64,000 nucleotides of DNA from Fulvivirga ulvae. Lineage in GTDB: Bacteria > Bacteroidota > Bacteroidia > Cytophagales > Cyclobacteriaceae. The DNA is taken from NCBI RefSeq assembly GCF_021389975.1, contig NZ_CP089981.1, positions 6,411,501 to 6,475,500 of the forward strand. Reading direction: 5' to 3'. This document shows positions 17,401-29,000 of the stretch, piece by piece. The notes beneath the pieces are model-generated. The model was not told where the DNA came from and made no database searches. It was given only the letters and a program-made list of their open reading frames with translations. Positions within the stretch are counted from its first letter, which is position 1. Every line of letters begins with the position of its first letter. Position numbers and translations under genes: made by a program.

Positions 17401-20069
17401 ATGAACCTTTCATTTGTTTTTTCAATACTGTTTAAATACCCTTCGGCAAGAGCAACCCCACCAATGGCTATTTCTCCTGCCACACCTACAGGAAGAAGCT
17501 GAGCATTTTCATCTATAATATATAGCTTCACGTTTGGCAAGGGTTTACCAATCGGTATAATATCATCATCTGCTTTGGCCTCATAAAAGGAAACTTCTAT
17601 TGAAGCTTCTGTAGGTCCATAGAGGTTAATCAAAGGAATGTTCATTACTGTGTAATATCTTTTCACTGTTTCTTTTAACAGAGCTTCCCCGCTGGAGAAT
17701 ACAAACCTTAAGGATGAGCTATTGAGCGCCTCCAAATTATCCAGGCCGAGAAACTGATTTAAAAGGGTTGGAGAAAAGTGTACATAGGTAACTCTATACT
17801 TCAGTATGTTATTATAAACATGTTCTGAAGAGTTATTATCGGCAACAAACAACTTAGCCCCATAGCAAAGAGGCATATACAGCTCCCCAATGGAAACATC
17901 AAAAACATAGGGTGTTTTTTGATAGATCAGGTCTGCCTCAGAAAAGTCATAAGCATTCCAAAGCCAGCTCATTCTATTGATCAGGCCCCTGTTCTTAATA
18001 AGAACACCTTTCGGTTGTCCGGTGGAACCTGATGTGTAGAGTATAGCAAATATATCATCCGGAAGAACCTGGACATCAGGATTAGCCGGCTCGTGCTCAC
18101 CAACACCAGAGCAGATCGTTGTAAAATCAATGCCCTTAACATCAGTATCCATTTTCTGCATACACTGCTCAATCTGTTCATCACAAATGATCAATTTGGG
18201 TTTTGCATCATCTACAATGTACTGCATCCTTTCCTGTGGGTAATCCGGATCAACAGGCACATATACTATTCCTAATTTAATAAGCCCGACTAAACATATA
18301 AGCCTGTCAACATCAGGGCGCATAACTACCACCACATGGTCATGTTTACGCAGTGAATAGTTGTCTCTTACCCTTTGGACAAATCGATTTGCGGCCTGAT
18401 TTATTTCCCTGAAAGTGTAACTCTTGTACTCAGAAACCACGGCTACATGATCGGGTTGCCTCTTTGCCTGTGCCTCGATCAGGTCTTTAATGCTTGTTTC
18501 ATATTGTATGCTGCTATCCTGATAGTTAAATTGCTTCGTTATCTGCTGTACTTCACCCTCTGTTAGCATACCAATCTTCTGAATCGGCAAATCAGGGTTA
18601 GTTGCAATGTTTTGTAAAAGCAAGCGAAGATGACCGGCCATCCGCATCATTTTCTCTTTTTTGAACAGTCCTTTGTTGTAGTTTATGATTACTCCCAGCG
18701 ACTGATTTTTGTCTCTGATGAAAGAGAAAGTAAGGTCAAATTTATTAACTCCGTTATCAACACTTTCTATGGTGTCCGACGTTTTTTTATCTGCAGAACT
18801 AATGTATCTCGAGGAGTCGACATAGGAGAGCATCACATCAAACAAGGGATTCTGATTAAGATTCCTTTTTACATTAAGCTCGTCAACCAAAAGATCAAAT
18901 GGGTAATACTGGTGTTCAAAGCCTGTAAGTACTACATCACGTACGCTTTTCAGAAATTCAGTAAAACATTCGCTTTCTTTGATATGATTCCTTAAAACTA
19001 TGGTATTGCCATAGTAGCCTACCTGATTTTCCAATTCAGGGATGTCTCTACCTGTCACCGGAGTCCCGATAAGGATATCTTTTTGATTGGTGTACTTATG
19101 TATTAAAACATTAACTATACCTACCAGTACAGTAAACAAGGTTGTATCATACTGATTGGCCAGCGCTGTTAATTTCCTGATATGAGCATTTCCAACATCA
19201 AATGAAACTGCTCCTCCCTGATAGTTTTTATCATTCTCCCTTTTATTATCCACTGGCAACTCAATTTCAGGAATCTCTCCTGAAAGGTTTTTCAGCCAGT
19301 AATCACGAGATTCTCCAAGTTTACCTTCCTTCAATTGCTTGTGTTGCCAGGATGTATAATCCTTGTATTGAAATGCCAGTGGAAGCAGAGAAAGTGGTTT
19401 TCCATCCTTAAAATGATTGTAATACTCCAGAAAATCATTCAAAAGGACCTTCATGGACCACTCATCTGTAACGATATGATGCAGAACCAATATTAAGACA
19501 TAACTATTATCAGGTCGCTCTACCAATGTTGCTCTGATGGGCGAAACACTCAGATTCAAAGGTTGAAACATCTCTTGCTTTACCAGCTCATCAATACCTG
19601 TTTCAGACCTTTTTGACCTTTCAATAGCAAAATGGAAATCTTTTGCCTTATGTACTTTTTGACGAGGTTCACCTTCAATAGTATGGATGGTGGTGCGTAA
19701 GATCTCATGTCTATCCAATAGTCTATCAAAAGCGTGCTCAAACGCATCTATATTTAATGAGGGAAACGAATATACCATCGGCACATTATAAACGCCGTCT
19801 GCCTCTACTACCTGATCCAGTATCCAAAGCCTGCGCTGTGCGAAGGAAATAGGGTAGTGATCCTGCTGCTCAACCGGACTTATTGTATGCTCAGGCTTAC
19901 GCACCTGATTGAAGAAGTCCATGATTTCACTTTTCTTTTCTTTAATCTCATTTAATATTTCATCCGAAAGATCCTTTTTAGATGATTTGATCTTCAGGCT
20001 TCCCTGATCAACAGAAAGAATAATGTTGTGATTATTCCTTAAGGACGTAATAAACTGATCAATTCTCAT
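14451..20069 (-). CDS. NRPS-E: docking-C-A[A]-T-TE, terminal module with nested A domains
   Basis: This 1872-residue protein is the last of the assembly line. Domains: TubC-type docking domain 1-55; C domain 71-500 with HHIVTDEWSM (HHxxxDE rather than HHxxxDG); A1 core 525-975 (A3 YTSGSTGQPKGV, A7 YKTGD, A8 GRFDNQLSLWG); a complete second A domain 1008-1491 (A3 YTSGTTGKPKGV, A5 NTYGPTETT, own A9-A10 ending INGKIDEEAL); the rest of A1 at 1500-1541 (LKGKLPTYMIP and SGKVDRKLL); T 1555-1628 (GGNSI, S1589); type I thioesterase 1640-1865 (GYSMG, S1719, with HH at 1841-1842). Codes by eye: A1 DVGHFSLIEK (unknown); A2 DTESIGTVCK, close to the bacitracin Lys code DAESIGSVCK as I remember it. The gene overlaps NRPS-D by 4 bases (ATGA). 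The TE should release the peptide by hydrolysis or cyclisation. Confidence 0.93.
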   Translation of the reverse strand: MRIDQFITSLRNNHNIILSVDQGSLKIKSSKKDLSDEILNEIKEKKSEIMDFFNQVRKPEHTISPVEQQDHYPISFAQRRLWILDQVVEADGVYNVPMVYSFPSLNIDAFEHAFDRLLDRHEILRTTIHTIEGEPRQKVHKAKDFHFAIERSKRSETGIDELVKQEMFQPLNLSVSPIRATLVERPDNSYVLILVLHHIVTDEWSMKVLLNDFLEYYNHFKDGKPLSLLPLAFQYKDYTSWQHKQLKEGKLGESRDYWLKNLSGEIPEIELPVDNKRENDKNYQGGAVSFDVGNAHIRKLTALANQYDTTLFTVLVGIVNVLIHKYTNQKDILIGTPVTGRDIPELENQVGYYGNTIVLRNHIKESECFTEFLKSVRDVVLTGFEHQYYPFDLLVDELNVKRNLNQNPLFDVMLSYVDSSRYISSADKKTSDTIESVDNGVNKFDLTFSFIRDKNQSLGVIINYNKGLFKKEKMMRMAGHLRLLLQNIATNPDLPIQKIGMLTEGEVQQITKQFNYQDSSIQYETSIKDLIEAQAKRQPDHVAVVSEYKSYTFREINQAANRFVQRVRDNYSLRKHDHVVVVMRPDVDRLICLVGLIKLGIVYVPVDPDYPQERMQYIVDDAKPKLIICDEQIEQCMQKMDTDVKGIDFTTICSGVGEHEPANPDVQVLPDDIFAILYTSGSTGQPKGVLIKNRGLINRMSWLWNAYDFSEADLIYQKTPYVFDVSIGELYMPLCYGAKLFVADNNSSEHVYNNILKYRVTYVHFSPTLLNQFLGLDNLEALNSSSLRFVFSSGEALLKETVKRYYTVMNIPLINLYGPTEASIEVSFYEAKADDDIIPIGKPLPNVKLYIIDENAQLLPVGVAGEIAIGGVALAEGYLNSIEKTNERFIADEHSGVANARLYKTGDRGRWNESGMIEYLGRFDNQLSLWGARIEPGEIETALLQHPAIQEVAVVPKKDDYDNDHLVAFYVEKSAKVDTPCPTSLLVGIKDVEGFKDEIQPVEHGSGMMQMFDEAVQRYPNRIAVISEGEQLTYEQLHIEISKLAKYLATELQVGKGDLVSILMNRSEKTIIVILALIKVGAVYVPVDPSTPDAQLNYILADTEAKLLITDSENRNRGMGGVPGLVYEGTVPETDEEDHSFNTANDGDLCYVCYTSGTTGKPKGVMVEHRSVVDYINTFKAYFKLEVKNSVLQQSSLAFDTAVEEIFPTLCTGATLVVLPNGGRDIDAIIDAINTYPHAVLSTTPLVVNEINNRVGELTVLPEIIISGGDELRPSFIDQLIDKVKLYNTYGPTETTVCASFAQIVHTSMSNVIGKSIPNHQIYLLNDQTEPVAHGEVGEMYIAGVGVARGYRNREQETHENFLPNLFGEGRMYRTGDLARENDQGLLVFCGRKDRQAKVRGYRVEPMAVDHALKELGFTANTYTTTKVDGDDIKQLVTYFISSENEPDTGELREALSGKLPAYMVPSYFIKVDDFPKTINGKIDEEALPLPPMMSEKTGRGYELKNYLKGKLPTYMIPTYFFKLYELPLLPSGKVDRKLLQKEKIASHKSKQVKEPRNELERSLLTIWQNILKTSVSTDDNFFESGGNSIKATQIISAVYKELGYDLTLKDLFNNASISELALVLEHNNQSKDLLCKLGSIIDYRPELFFVPPIIGSSTVFMSLARHLEQQFNIYGLQYKGFDHEATFDMSIEQVANSMVDEIVRVNRNPRHVTVAGYSMGVPVAYEMTKILESLSYTVDLFIIDRGTGRGNSQLQQGEIDKILERELQAWLEQIKLPDMERIKKLVYHNYQLLNKYSPSGSVAADIIAIEASDNINSTEMEKWKPFTSGDFHCHYIGTTHHRLLQPENVEEVTGFILRKSPEFRSKSHSII
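15570..17135 (-). other. Nested second adenylation domain inside A1 of NRPS-E
   Basis: Residues about 979-1500 of NRPS-E. The outer domain runs normally through A8 and the strand HLVAFYVEKS, then a full A domain follows, and the outer domain resumes with YELKNYLKGKLPTYMIP and its own lysine motif SGKVDRK (K1534). The inner domain has its own A9-A10 (LPAYMVP, INGKIDEE, K1482). No carrier domain separates them, so both A domains face one T domain. The insertion point corresponds to the site of the methyltransferase inserts in NRPS-A and NRPS-B. Confidence 0.85.
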
Positions 20070-23000
20070 AGTGTAAATTCGATAATATCGTCCTGGCTTT
20101 CAGAGTGTATTTCAATCTGGTTAGCCGTAATGATGTAATCCGAAAGGTCCTTTATAGTCTGTTTGTTAAAAACCTCCCTCACGGGCACCTGCACCTTCAA
20201 CTCCCTATACACCTTGTTTACCATCATAGTAGCAAGCAGAGAATGTCCCCCTAATTCAAAAAAGCTTCTCGTCACGCTTATCTTATGTTCAGGTAGCCCC
20301 AATAGACCGGACCATATAGTTATCAGGCTTTCCTCAATATGATTTGAGGCCTCCTCAATGTCGCCTGAAATGGCAAACTCAGGATGTGGCAGTGCTTTTT
20401 TATCTATTTTTCCTGTCTGCGTCAATGGCATCTCTTCCAGATACACATAGTATGATGGTAACATGTAAACTGGTAAAGACGCCAGCAAAAATTCTCGTAT
20501 GTCAGCAGTGCTTACTTCCTGCCGGGCCGTGTAATAAGCCACAAGCACCTTTTCACCATGATGATCCGCAAGGATTATCTTTGTATTTATAATATCACTA
20601 TGTTCTCCCAGACAGTATTCAATTTCTCCCAACTCAATCCTTAACCCTCTGATCTTAACCTGATCATCGTTTCTTCCCATGAATAAGATGTTTCCGTCCG
20701 GAAGCCACTTTGTAATATCGCCTGTCTTATAAAGTCGGCCTCCCTGAGCCGAAAGGGTGTTGGTTAAGAATTTTTCTGCTGTTAGTGTTTTGTTGTTGAG
20801 ATATCCTACTGCCAATTGGTCGCCTCCAACGTACAGTTCTCCGGCAACACCAACGGGCACAGGTTTCAAATCATCATTAAGTATGTACAACTGAGCATTA
20901 GCAACCGGCTTCCCTATGGGCACTGATTTTAGCTCCTGATTGTCCCCTCTTTTAAACTCAAACATGGAAACAGTTACTGTGGCCTCTGTAGGCCCATAGG
21001 TGTTGAAGAACCTGCAATGTTTGCTCCATTCATCAGCCAAATGGTAATCACAAACTTCTCCTCCTACCACCACTCTTTTCAGGCTGCCATGTGCCCCTGG
21101 AGTAATAGTTTTCAGGAAGCTAGGTGTAGTATGCATATGGGTGATTTCATTGCTTTGCAGGTATGATTCAAACAGCTCATGATCCAGCCTGTATTGATCC
21201 GGGAGCAACACCAGTGTAGCTCCTGTAGTTATGGCCATAAATATTTGCTCAACCGAAGCGTCAAAAGTAAAGTCGCTGAACTGTAAAATTTTCTCGCCCT
21301 CCTCCAAAGGGTAAGCTTTGACCTGGCTTTCGATAAACTTATTCAGGCTATCGTGCGCGATAACTACACCTTTTGGTTGTCCCGTAGAACCTGACGTGTA
21401 TAATACATAGGCTGTCTGACTGGCAGATATTTCTACCCCTTTGAAATCAACTAAAGCTGATTGATCAGCCAGGTTATTCATCTGTATAATTTCAATACCA
21501 GAACCTTCAAAACCAGCTAGATCACCACCTCCGATCACATATTTAGCCTGCACATCTGTGATAATATATTCTATCCTCGACGCAGGATACATGGGAGATA
21601 CGGGAAGATAAGCGCAGCCTGCTTTCAGTACCCCAAGCATCGCCACGATCATATCCATATTTTTCTCATGACAAATAGGGACAATCGTTCCTGGCTCTAT
21701 CCCCAGTTCGCTCAGGGTATACGCCACCTGGCTTGAACGTTCATCAAGTTGGCGATAAGTCATTCTTGAATTGTCATACACCAGAGCAATGCTATCCGGG
21801 GCCTCTTGCACTCTTGCTAAAAATGCCTCTATAACATGATTAAAGATCAACTTTGCCGCTGGCTTTTGCTGTATACCGCTAAACTCGTTGAGTAACTGAT
21901 CCTGTTCAGCCTGCTCCATGAAATCAATATTGCCCAATCTGATTTCCGGATTGCTACAAATAACCTCGATGATACTTTTCATATATTTTGCAAAACGGCC
22001 TACCGTATCTTCTTCAAAAAGATCTGCATTATATATGAAGTTAAGGTTTATCTGGTCGTCGGATTCGGTGGCAGATAAATTCAGGTCAAACTTAGCCAAT
22101 GGATTCCCTGCCCTAAATGGACCAATCTTAATACCTGACATCTCCACTTCGGTTTGTTCAAAGCTCTGATAAGAGAACATAACTTCGAATAACGGGTTTC
22201 TTCCCGGGTCTCTCTCAATCCTGAGTTTATCCACCAGCTCTTCATAAGGGTATTGCTGATTATCAAAATAAGAAACCACCTGATCCCTCATTTCACTGAG
22301 AAAATCTCTGTAAGTCAACTCCCTCTTAGGGAAACTACGTAATGGCAATGTATTTACAAACAGACCAACAACCTGCTCGATATCAGCATGCTCTCTACCC
22401 GCTACCGGAGTACCTACAACCAGATCCTCCTGATTGCTCAATTTGCTTAAAAGCACATAGTACGTCGATAGCAGGGTCATAAACATGGTACTCCCCTCCG
22501 ACTGTGAGATCTCCCGAAGCTTATGTGTAGCTTCTTCGGACAGGTTGAACCCTACTACCCCTCCACGAGAACTTTTATACTTTGGTCGTTGATGGTCCGC
22601 AGGAAGTTCCAGCACCGGTACTTCATCGGAAAATATATTGAGCCAAAACTCTTGTTGGGCTGCCTGAGATACTTTTTGCTCCTTCTGCTGTCTCCATTCA
22701 GCATAATCTTTATAAGTTAGCTTCACCCCGGGTAAGTCTTCTCCATTATAAAGGGATACAAAATCTCTGAGCAGAATTTTTTGTGAGATACCATCACTTA
22801 TAATGTGATGAATATCAACCATAAGGAGGTGTTCATTATCTCTATCAGTAAATGAAACCAAACCCACCTTGAGCAGTGATCGCTCACTCAAATCAAATGG
22901 TCGAATGAACCCCTTTATCGCTCCGGCAGCTTCATCATACAGACATGTCTTATACTTAATATTCAAATCAACGCTATCATGAACTTGCTGTACAATCTCT

Positions 23001-26000
23001 TCATCTACCTCAACAAATGAGGTTCTGAATGCATCATGCCTGCTAATCAAAGCCTGGAAGGCCTGTTCCATCCTTGCTCTATCCAGTTCTCCCTGTAGCC
23101 TGTACATCTGAGGCATATTATAAGTCACTGCACTTTTGTCGAACTGCTGCAGAAAGTACATTCGCTGCTGAGCGGAAGACAATTTGTAGTAAGGCTGCCT
23201 TTCAAGTGCAGGAATAGGTTTATAAATTCTACCTTCTGACTCACGGATGTACTGGCTAATCCCCCTGATATCCTGGCGCTTGAATATTTCAACCAATGGC
23301 ACGTCAACCTGAAGCAACTTCTGAATGGCATTGACCATAACCATCATCTTCAGGGAATGTCCACCCAACTCAAAGAAGCTTTGATCGGTACTTATCTTTT
23401 TGGGGTCAACCTTCAACACCTCTGCCCATACAGCCACCAGTTGTCTCTCCAGATCATCTATTGGCTGTTGCTGACCCTCTGCATTAACAATGGAAACAGA
23501 TATTAATGCTTTTGTATCTATCTTCCCTGTCTGTGTCAAAGGCATCTGGCCCAGATGCACATAGCTGGAAGGCAGCATATAGGCTGGCAGACGTTCCAGT
23601 AGAAAGCTTCTTATATCCACGGGCATTAATTCACTCCCCGAGACATAATAAGCTGTTATAATTTTTTCTCCGTGATGTCCGGTTATTAATACCTTACAAT
23701 GCTTAATCTGAGTATGTTGTCCAAGGTGATACTCTATCTCACCCAGCTCAATTCTCAAGCCTCTGACCTTTACCTGATCATCATCTCTGCCAATAAATAT
23801 AAGATTACCATCAGGCAGCCATTTTACAATGTCACCTGTAGCATATAGCTTACTATTTTTAATCTTATCAAAAGGGTTTTGTACAAACTTCTCGTTATTG
23901 AGCTCATCTCTGTTCAAATAACCTTTGGCCAGTTGCTTACCTCCAATATATAGCTGACCTGAAACACCTACCGGTACCAACTCCATCCGGTCATCAAGCA
24001 CATAAAACTGTGTGTTAGGTACAGGCTTACCTATAGGCACCGATTTTAACCGGGGGGATAGGTCAGACTTAAACTCATAGGCACAAACCGTAATGGTGGT
24101 CTCAGTGGGACCATACTTGTTGAAGAAACGGCAATATCTACTCCAGGCTTTTGCTAAATCATACTCACAAAGCTCTCCTCCTACTATTACCCTCCTTAGG
24201 CTGTCATAGTTATCCGGCGAAATGGTCTTCAGGTAGCTCGGTGTGGTATGAAGGTGTGTAATGCTATGTTGTCTCAGAAAAGATTTAAATTTCAAACTAT
24301 TCAACCGGTCCTCTTCCGGAAGCAACACCAAAGCTGAACCTGATGTAAATGCAATGAATATCTGTTCGATAGAAGCATCAAACGTAGGGTCACTGAATTG
24401 CAGTATCCGTTCCTGACTCTCCAGTCCATAGTATTTTACCTGGTGTGATATATAGTTGCTAAGGCTTCCATGCTCAATCGTCACTCCTTTAGGCTGCCCT
24501 GTAGAACCTGATGTGTAGGTAATATATACCGGCTGCTCCGGCCTGATTTTAATTTTAACCGGCATGGATGCTCCCATACCTGTAGACGAAACAATATCAT
24601 CTAAAAGAATCACTTTTGCTCCATCAATATCAAGCCCCTCATTACTCTGTTTATTACTAATGATACCTACAGCACCTGAATCTTGTAATATGTATTGTAT
24701 TCTTTGCTTTGGATATTTTGACGACAGCGGCAAGTAAATACAACCTGATTTGATCACGCCCAAAATGGCTGCAATCATATCAATACTCTTCTCGAAGTAC
24801 ACTGCCACCACTGATCCTTGCTTCAAGCCTGACTCTGTCAGGTAATGCGCAACCTGGTCAGATCGTTCATCCAGTTGCTGATAGGTAATAGTGTGTTTGT
24901 CATTACCTACAACGGCTATATTATGCGGCTCATGAGTTGTTGTCAACCTGAACGCCTCAACAACAGTTTCATAATCCACACTGCTGTCAGTGTTATTAAA
25001 ACCCGATATCAGGGTTGATTTTTCTTCATCACTTAGCAGTTCAGCCTGACGTACCGGAGTATTACATTGGGTAACGATATCATACAGAAGTTTTTCATAG
25101 TGATTCAGTAATTGGTTTATGGTATCCCCTGTGAAGAGATCTTTTCTATAGACCATGCCCAATTGAAGACCATCATCGCCTTCGTTCACTACAAGATTAA
25201 GATCAAACTTGGCCCGGCTCCTATCTGTACCCGCACGCTCCAGGGTCAGTCCCTCCAAGGCTATAGCTTCTGCCTGTGGTGTATTTTGTAACGAAAACAT
25301 AACCTGAAAAATCGCGTTCTGATTGATGTCCCGCTCGACTTCCAAAGCATCAACTATCTTCTCAAAGGGCACCTCCTGGTTTTCATAAGCCTCCAATGTT
25401 GTTCTCCTAACCTGCTGAAGAAACTCCGAAAATGAGTGTTCTTCAGCTATTTGTGTCCTAAGTGGAAGGGTGTTAACAAAAAAGCCTATCAGCTCTTCAA
25501 ATTCTTGTTGCAGCCTTCCCGCTATTGGCGTACCAACACATATATCTGTCTGGTTTGTGTACTTATAAAGTAATACCTTGAAAGCTGCCAGCAGAGACAT
25601 GAAAAGGGTAGCATCATGTTGTTTCGATATTTCATTTAGGCCTTTAAGTATTTGCAGAGGCAGCTTTTTAGAAGCCACCGCACCGATAGCCCCGTGGTGA
25701 CGGGAACGCTCAAAGTCGGTGGGTAAATGAAGTGTAGAAACATCTTCAAGTTTCGACTTCCAATATCCCATTTTTGCTTTCAGGTTGTCCCCGGATAAAT
25801 GCGACCTTTGCCAAAGGGCATAATGGGCATAGGTACACGGCAAGGGCTTCAGTTCCGGTTTCTGTCCTTTTTTCAGACTGTTGTATATTTCTACCAGCTC
25901 ATTGACCATTATAGATATTGACCATCCATCAAAGGCTATATGATGCAGCAAAAGCAGCAGCGTATGATTTTGTTCCGATGACCTGATCAATGTGACCTTA

Positions 26001-29000
26001 AGTGTATAATCTTTAGTGAGATCAAATGGGGCTTTAATGAGGGAATTGATATAGGCATCTTTATCCTGTCCGTTCAGCTCAGACTCATCAACTTTATTAA
26101 TTGACCAGCCAGATGCTTCTTTTGTATACTGATACCCTATGCCCTCTTCTTCTTTGATCACGGTGCGCAGCACATTATGACGCTCTATGATGCTGACAAA
26201 GGCCTTTTGCAAAACATCGGTATCAAGCTGTCCCTTGACTTGAAATACCCAGGGCATGTGATAATCCACGCTTCCCTGAAGCCTGTCTATAAACCAAAGG
26301 CGTTCCTGAGCAAACGACAAAGGAACAGGACCATCAATTTTTTGAGGGACACTCACTTCATCTGTATCACCCTTTTCCAGTGATCTTAAGTGTTCTGCCA
26401 GATCATTAAGCCTGGGGTATTCAAAAACATCACCAATGGGTACTTTAATAGAAAGCGTTTTACGAATGGCCGATACCACTCTCGTGGCCAGGAGTGAGTG
26501 TCCTCCCAGATCAAAGAAATCGTCATGTGCACTTACTTCCTCTACTCCAAGAAGGTCTTTCCATATTTCAGCTATACCAGCTTCCAGATCGTCTTTAGGT
26601 GCCACAAATTCTGCATCGGTCTGGGTCACACTATCCTGAAGAGCTCGCTTATCTACTTTTCCATTGCTCGTGAGTGGCATACTCGCCAGTTCAAAGAGAT
26701 TCTGAGGCACCATATATTCTGGAAGATTCCCCTTAACAAGATCCCAAACCTCATCTACGGCCGCACCTTCAGAAAGTACTACATAGCCTACCAGCTTCTT
26801 GCTTTCATTATTATTCTCCAACACGGCCACCACGCACTGCTTCACCAGCCCTGATTGAAGTATAATACTTTCTATCTCTCCCGGCTCAATTCTATGACCT
26901 CGTATTTTTACCTGATGGTCATTTCTTCCCATGTATTGCACGGCTCCATCGGGAAGCCATCTGGCAAGGTCTCCGGTCTTATAGATCCTTGTAGTTTCTC
27001 CATTATCCAGGATATAAGCAAAGTATTTATCATTTGTTGTTTCCGGGGCTTTCAGATATTCACGGGACAGTCCGGCTCCTCCCAGAAAAAGCTCACCTAC
27101 GCCTCCAATTGGTACGAGATTACGATGTGCATCCAGAATATGAGCCGTTCTGTTGTTGAGCGGTCTTCCTATTGGAATACTTGCAGCACGCTTATCAATG
27201 CTTATGTTATGGGTAAGCGAGAATGTTGTATTTTCAGTGGGGCCATATCCATTGATGATCTGAAGATGCGGAAATTGTTCCTTTACCTTAAAAACATGAG
27301 TTTCAGATAGCTTTTCCCCACCTACTAATATAGCATTGAGGGACTCAAATATGGTGATATCGGTCTCGACCAATTCATTGAACCACCCGGATGTAAACCA
27401 CATTTGAGTGATCTTATTCCTTCTGACCAGGCTCCTTAATTTATCGGTATCCAGTAGCTCATCCTCTTTGCCCAGTACAAGTGTGCCTCCGTTTAGAAGC
27501 ATGCTCCAATACTCAAAGGTTGAAGCATCGAAGGACGGGGAACCTGTTGCCAGCAACCTGTCATCAGGAGTAAGGGTAACATATTCTACGGCTTTAACCA
27601 GACTTACGATATTCCCATGCTCCACCATAACCCCTTTGGGCCTTCCTGTAGAGCCTGAGGTATAAATAACATTGGCCAGACTGGAGAAGGATACCTTGGC
27701 ATAATCAACCTCTGAACCCTGATGCTTTCCGATCTCCAGATCATCCAGCACCAACGGCTTAACAGATAAACTATTTACCTTATCAATATACTTGCGGTCT
27801 ACGATAACGTGATTGCTGGCTGCATCTGCCAACATCAGGGAGATTCTTTCCTGAGGGTATTTAGGGTCAAGGGGAAGGTATGCTCCTCCGGCTTTTAATA
27901 TACCCAGATAAGCTACAATCATCTGATGAGTTCTATCCATGCAGACCGGTACAATGGTCTCTCTGCCAATACCCAGGCTCCTAAGCCAACCAGCAACTCT
28001 ATCAGACTGAGTATCAAGATCAGTATAGGTCAATTGGGAACCTTCAAATATTACTGCAACATGATTGGGCACACTGTCAACCTGCTCCTGGAATTTAGTC
28101 AGAATAGTATCATCTTGATTGAGTACAGCGTAATTTCCACTGAATGAAGCGATTTTAGTTTTTTCGCTTTCTGGAAGACTACTTACCCTTTTTAAAGGGG
28201 TGTCCATTGCCTTTAGCAGGCTTTGCAACAGCACTTCATAGTGAACCAGTAATTGGTTTGCCGTATGCGCTGAATATAGATCGGAGCGGTAATTTAAGTT
28301 TAGCTGCAAGCCATCATTATACTCAACAATATTAAGACTGAAATCAAACTTTGCAGTATGCCTGGTTGTACCTACACTGGTAAGCTTCAGTTCATCTCCA
28401 AACTGCTCACTACCAGCCCTGACAGCATTTTGAAGGGCAAACGTAACTTGAAAAACTGAACTCCTGCCCTGGTCCCGTTCAGCTTCTATATTTTTAAGAA
28501 TCTGGTCAAAAGGAACATCCTGATTTTCGTAAACTTCCAAAACGGAATCTTTCACTTCTTTCAGTAATTGAGCAAAAGTACTGTCTCCATCAATTTGTGT
28601 ACGCAGGGGTAATGTATTGACGAAATAGCCAATCAAAAGCTCAAGTTCAGGGCTTTGCCTGCCTGCAAGTGGCGTACCTATGCAAAGGTCAGTGGTCCCT
28701 GTAAACTTGTATAGCAATACCTTATAAACACTTAAAAGGGTCATAAATAAAGTCACTCCTCTGGCTGAAGAAACTTCTTTTAACTCGTTATAAATTTCTG
28801 TGTTTATTTTTCTGGAATGTACTGCTCCATTCACACCGGATGCTGTATCGCGCCGGAAGTCAGGTGCCAGGCTCAGGGGTTGCACTCCTGACAGTTTTTC
28901 GGCCCAGAAGCTCATTCTTTTCTCTAATACTTCCGGTGTCAGGTGAGTACGTTGCCATAGGGCATAATCAGAATATTGAACAGGTAACTCTTTTAGTGAG